Part shown: piece by piece, positions 50,405-51,993 of the stretch
How positions within the stretch are numbered: position 1 is the first letter of the stretch
How the letters are laid out: each line of letters opens with the position of its first letter
Origin: an uncultured bacterium
GTDB taxonomy: Bacteria; UBP6; UBA1177; JAKLFG01
Direction: 5' to 3'
DNA: 51,993 nt
Assembly (NCBI GenBank): GCA_937871295.1
Contig: CALMRE010000196.1
Span: forward strand, 1 to 51,993
The notes under the pieces: model-generated
Databases searched by the model: none
What the model was told of the DNA's origin: nothing
The model's input: only the letters and a program-made list of their open reading frames with translations
Made by a program: the position numbers and the translations under genes

Positions 50405-51993
50405 ATGTCGGGCGTCGATCAAGGGATGAGAGACAGTTTCATTGAGAGTCTGCCGGTTACCCGAGAATTCCTCTTGGGGCTTCCGGTCAGGGGCTATGCC
50501 AAATTCTACAAGAACCGCTGTCTTCGGGAGGCTGTGGCCCGTTACAAGATATCCGACGAAGAGGCGCGGCTCCTGTATATTCTCGCCGTCATGTTCATGA
50601 AGAACGACGATGTCATCAAGCTCTCCTCTCTGGCCAAGGACCTAAAGCTCTCCACCAAGGAGCAGATGCATATTCTGGAGATATCGCGGGGTCTTATCGA
50701 ACGAAAACTGATAGAGAGCCCGAACAGGAGAAGGGGCGTCGATCCCATCAATCCCTGCCTGCCGGTCAACGACCGGGTGGTAAGTTTCATCCTTTTCGGG
50801 CGGGAAGATGCCGGGATCAGTGATGGAGACAACCTTTACGAGGTGCTTGCCGCCGCACGCAAGATATATACCGGTCACGATGCGGATGAAGACCCGCCCT
50901 TGCTGTTCCATCAAGAGATGCGACGGCTGATCGAACACATATCTCCGGTCAATCCGCTCTATCCCTACATCAAGAGAGCCTGCGATCATGAAGCGATCGT
51001 CTTCCTTCTTGCCGCGGAGCGCAAACTGGACGGTAACGACACGGTGTCCATGCAGGATGTTCTGAAGGCACTGTACGGGAACGAACTCGCGAATCGGGCC
51101 CGTTTCATGAAGCGTATCGTGAAAAAGGAACTGGTACTTCTCAAAGAAAAGGTTCTCGTACTCGACGAAAGGATCAAAAGCACCTTCCGTAGCACTACCT
51201 CTATCCTTCTTTCCGACTCTGTCGCCCGCAAACTCTTTTTCAATGAGGAAAGCGAAGAAGAGATGGATGAGAAACGGAGGTATTTTTCATCCAGCATTCT
51301 CGAATTCCGAGCGGCCGAGTCGTTCCATGAAAAGATATTCCTCGACGGGCGGCTTGCCGATGAAATTGATACCATCACCCAAGCGATCTCTCCCACAGGG
51401 TTCGAACGGATAGGCGGAGAGCTCAAGAAACTGAAGATGCCTCAGGGGATCACGATATTGTTCCATGGCACGTCGGGGACCGGCAAGACGGCGTCGGTTT
51501 ATGAATTGGCGAAACGCTGTGACCGTGATGTCGTGCAGGTGAGTATCAGTCAGATCCGCGATATGTGGGTCGGCGAGTCGGAGAAGAACACTAAAAGGAT
51601 CTTCTCCGAGTACGCAAGAGCACGGGAAGAACTGCCGGTAGAACCGATACTGCTTCTTAATGAAGCCGACGCTCTACTGAACCGCAGGATGTCGACCAGC
51701 CGCAGCGTGGATATGATGAATAACGCGATGCAGAACATCCTGTTGGAGGAGTTGGAGCGCTTTCAAGGCATCCTTTTCGCGACGACCAATCTCATAGAGA
51801 ACATGGACGACGCCTTCAGCAGGCGGTTCCTGTATAAGTTGGAATTCCCCAAACCATCGGAGATCGTCAGAAGAAAGATATGGAAAAAGAAGTTGCCGGG
51901 GATGGATACGGCGATGCTGGCCGCTCTGTCCGAGTTCGAGTTCTCGGGCGGCCAGATAGACAATATCGCCCGGCGGGTGCTCATCGGCAATCT
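50405..51993 (+). CDS. AAA+ ATPase with N-terminal winged-helix-like region (partial, runs off the right edge)
   Basis: The first 529 codons are present. Residues ~45-115 have a helical, winged-helix-like pattern (ARLLYILAVMF, LAKDLKLSTKEQMHILEISRGLIERKLI). The AAA+ core starts near 350: Walker A GTSGTGKT (355-362), a pore/substrate-like VSISQIRDMWVGESEKN, Walker B LLLNEAD (416-422) with Asn where Asp is usual, sensor 1 ATTN and a paired-Arg finger in SRRF. LLLNEAD occurs in one bacterial subfamily of AAA proteins known to me, so it may be normal. GGGAG precedes ATG 50405. It is controlled by site D and is likely the motor of the system; downstream genes lie outside. Confidence 0.8.
   Translation, partial: MSGVDQGMRDSFIESLPVTREFLLGLPVRGYAKFYKNRCLREAVARYKISDEEARLLYILAVMFMKNDDVIKLSSLAKDLKLSTKEQMHILEISRGLIERKLIESPNRRRGVDPINPCLPVNDRVVSFILFGREDAGISDGDNLYEVLAAARKIYTGHDADEDPPLLFHQEMRRLIEHISPVNPLYPYIKRACDHEAIVFLLAAERKLDGNDTVSMQDVLKALYGNELANRARFMKRIVKKELVLLKEKVLVLDERIKSTFRSTTSILLSDSVARKLFFNEESEEEMDEKRRYFSSSILEFRAAESFHEKIFLDGRLADEIDTITQAISPTGFERIGGELKKLKMPQGITILFHGTSGTGKTASVYELAKRCDRDVVQVSISQIRDMWVGESEKNTKRIFSEYARAREELPVEPILLLNEADALLNRRMSTSRSVDMMNNAMQNILLEELERFQGILFATTNLIENMDDAFSRRFLYKLEFPKPSEIVRRKIWKKKLPGMDTAMLAALSEFEFSGGQIDNIARRVLIGN

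Noticed and set aside
43577-51993. Prophage or transposon identity for the accessory block
   Set aside because: No integrase, transposase, capsid, terminase or tail gene and no terminal repeats were recognised.
1-51993. CRISPR array
   Set aside because: No regularly spaced direct repeats with unique spacers were noticed anywhere in the window.

Overview
The window reads as chromosomal DNA of an uncultured, high-GC, diderm (Gram-negative) bacterium. It carries an Omp85 outer-membrane insertase, TamB, an MCE/MlaD lipid-transport operon, an O-antigen-ligase-like protein, several lipoproteins and beta-barrel proteins. Lipoproteins with acidic Asp-rich linkers, MopE-type metal motifs and FG-GAP repeats, together with SpoVR/PrkA and a tungsten-type aldehyde oxidoreductase, suggest a myxobacterial/deltaproteobacterial-like or related candidate lineage. 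That placement is inference; no rRNA is present.

Layout. 0.1-1.5 kb: cca and tRNA-Gly. 1.5-8.2 kb: TamB plus a long Omp85 protein. 8.3-10 kb: phosphate transport (DUF47 + PiT). 10-12.2 kb: aldehyde:ferredoxin oxidoreductase with its polyferredoxin. 12.4-19.7 kb: HEAT-repeat protein, family 4 uracil-DNA glycosylase, MATE pump, coiled-coil exported protein, esterase-like lipoprotein, PlsC-type acyltransferase. 19.7-22.8 kb: rpsO-pnp-dut. 22.8-26.2 kb: lytic transglycosylase coupled to a PP2C/cNMP-like regulator. 26.3-26.5 kb: tRNA-Asp and tRNA-Val. 26.5-32.1 kb: leftward envelope operon (mlaD, auxiliary lipoprotein, barrel protein, O-antigen-ligase-like protein). 32.2-43.6 kb: SpoVR, FG-GAP lipoprotein, spermidine synthase, GT-C glycosyltransferase, a probable pseudo-hydrolase, a choice-of-anchor-type lipoprotein and PrkA.

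43.6-52.0 kb is different: genes are poorly recognisable, codon use is less GC-biased and one gene is AT-rich. It encodes two PD-(D/E)XK-type nucleases, two proteins built from a shared unrecognised unit, a pair of DnaB/RecA-like proteins with damaged P-loops, a WYL-domain regulator and the start of an AAA+ ATPase with a probable winged-helix N-terminus. Three promoter regions here carry the palindrome GGGAC-N7-GTCCC placed 10-11 nt upstream of a -10-like hexamer; two of them are arranged to fire in both directions, and one lies directly before the WYL gene. A fourth copy, with the same geometry, lies at the extreme left end of the window and points out of it, some 42 kb away. My reading is that this is a WYL-controlled regulon, probably an antiviral or mobile-element conflict system not matching a named type that I recognise. 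The rest of the window is ordinary housekeeping and envelope biology.

No CRISPR array, insertion sequence, integrase or prophage structural gene was seen. No gene-free stretch exceeds 300 bases; the longest gaps hold tRNAs or promoters as listed.
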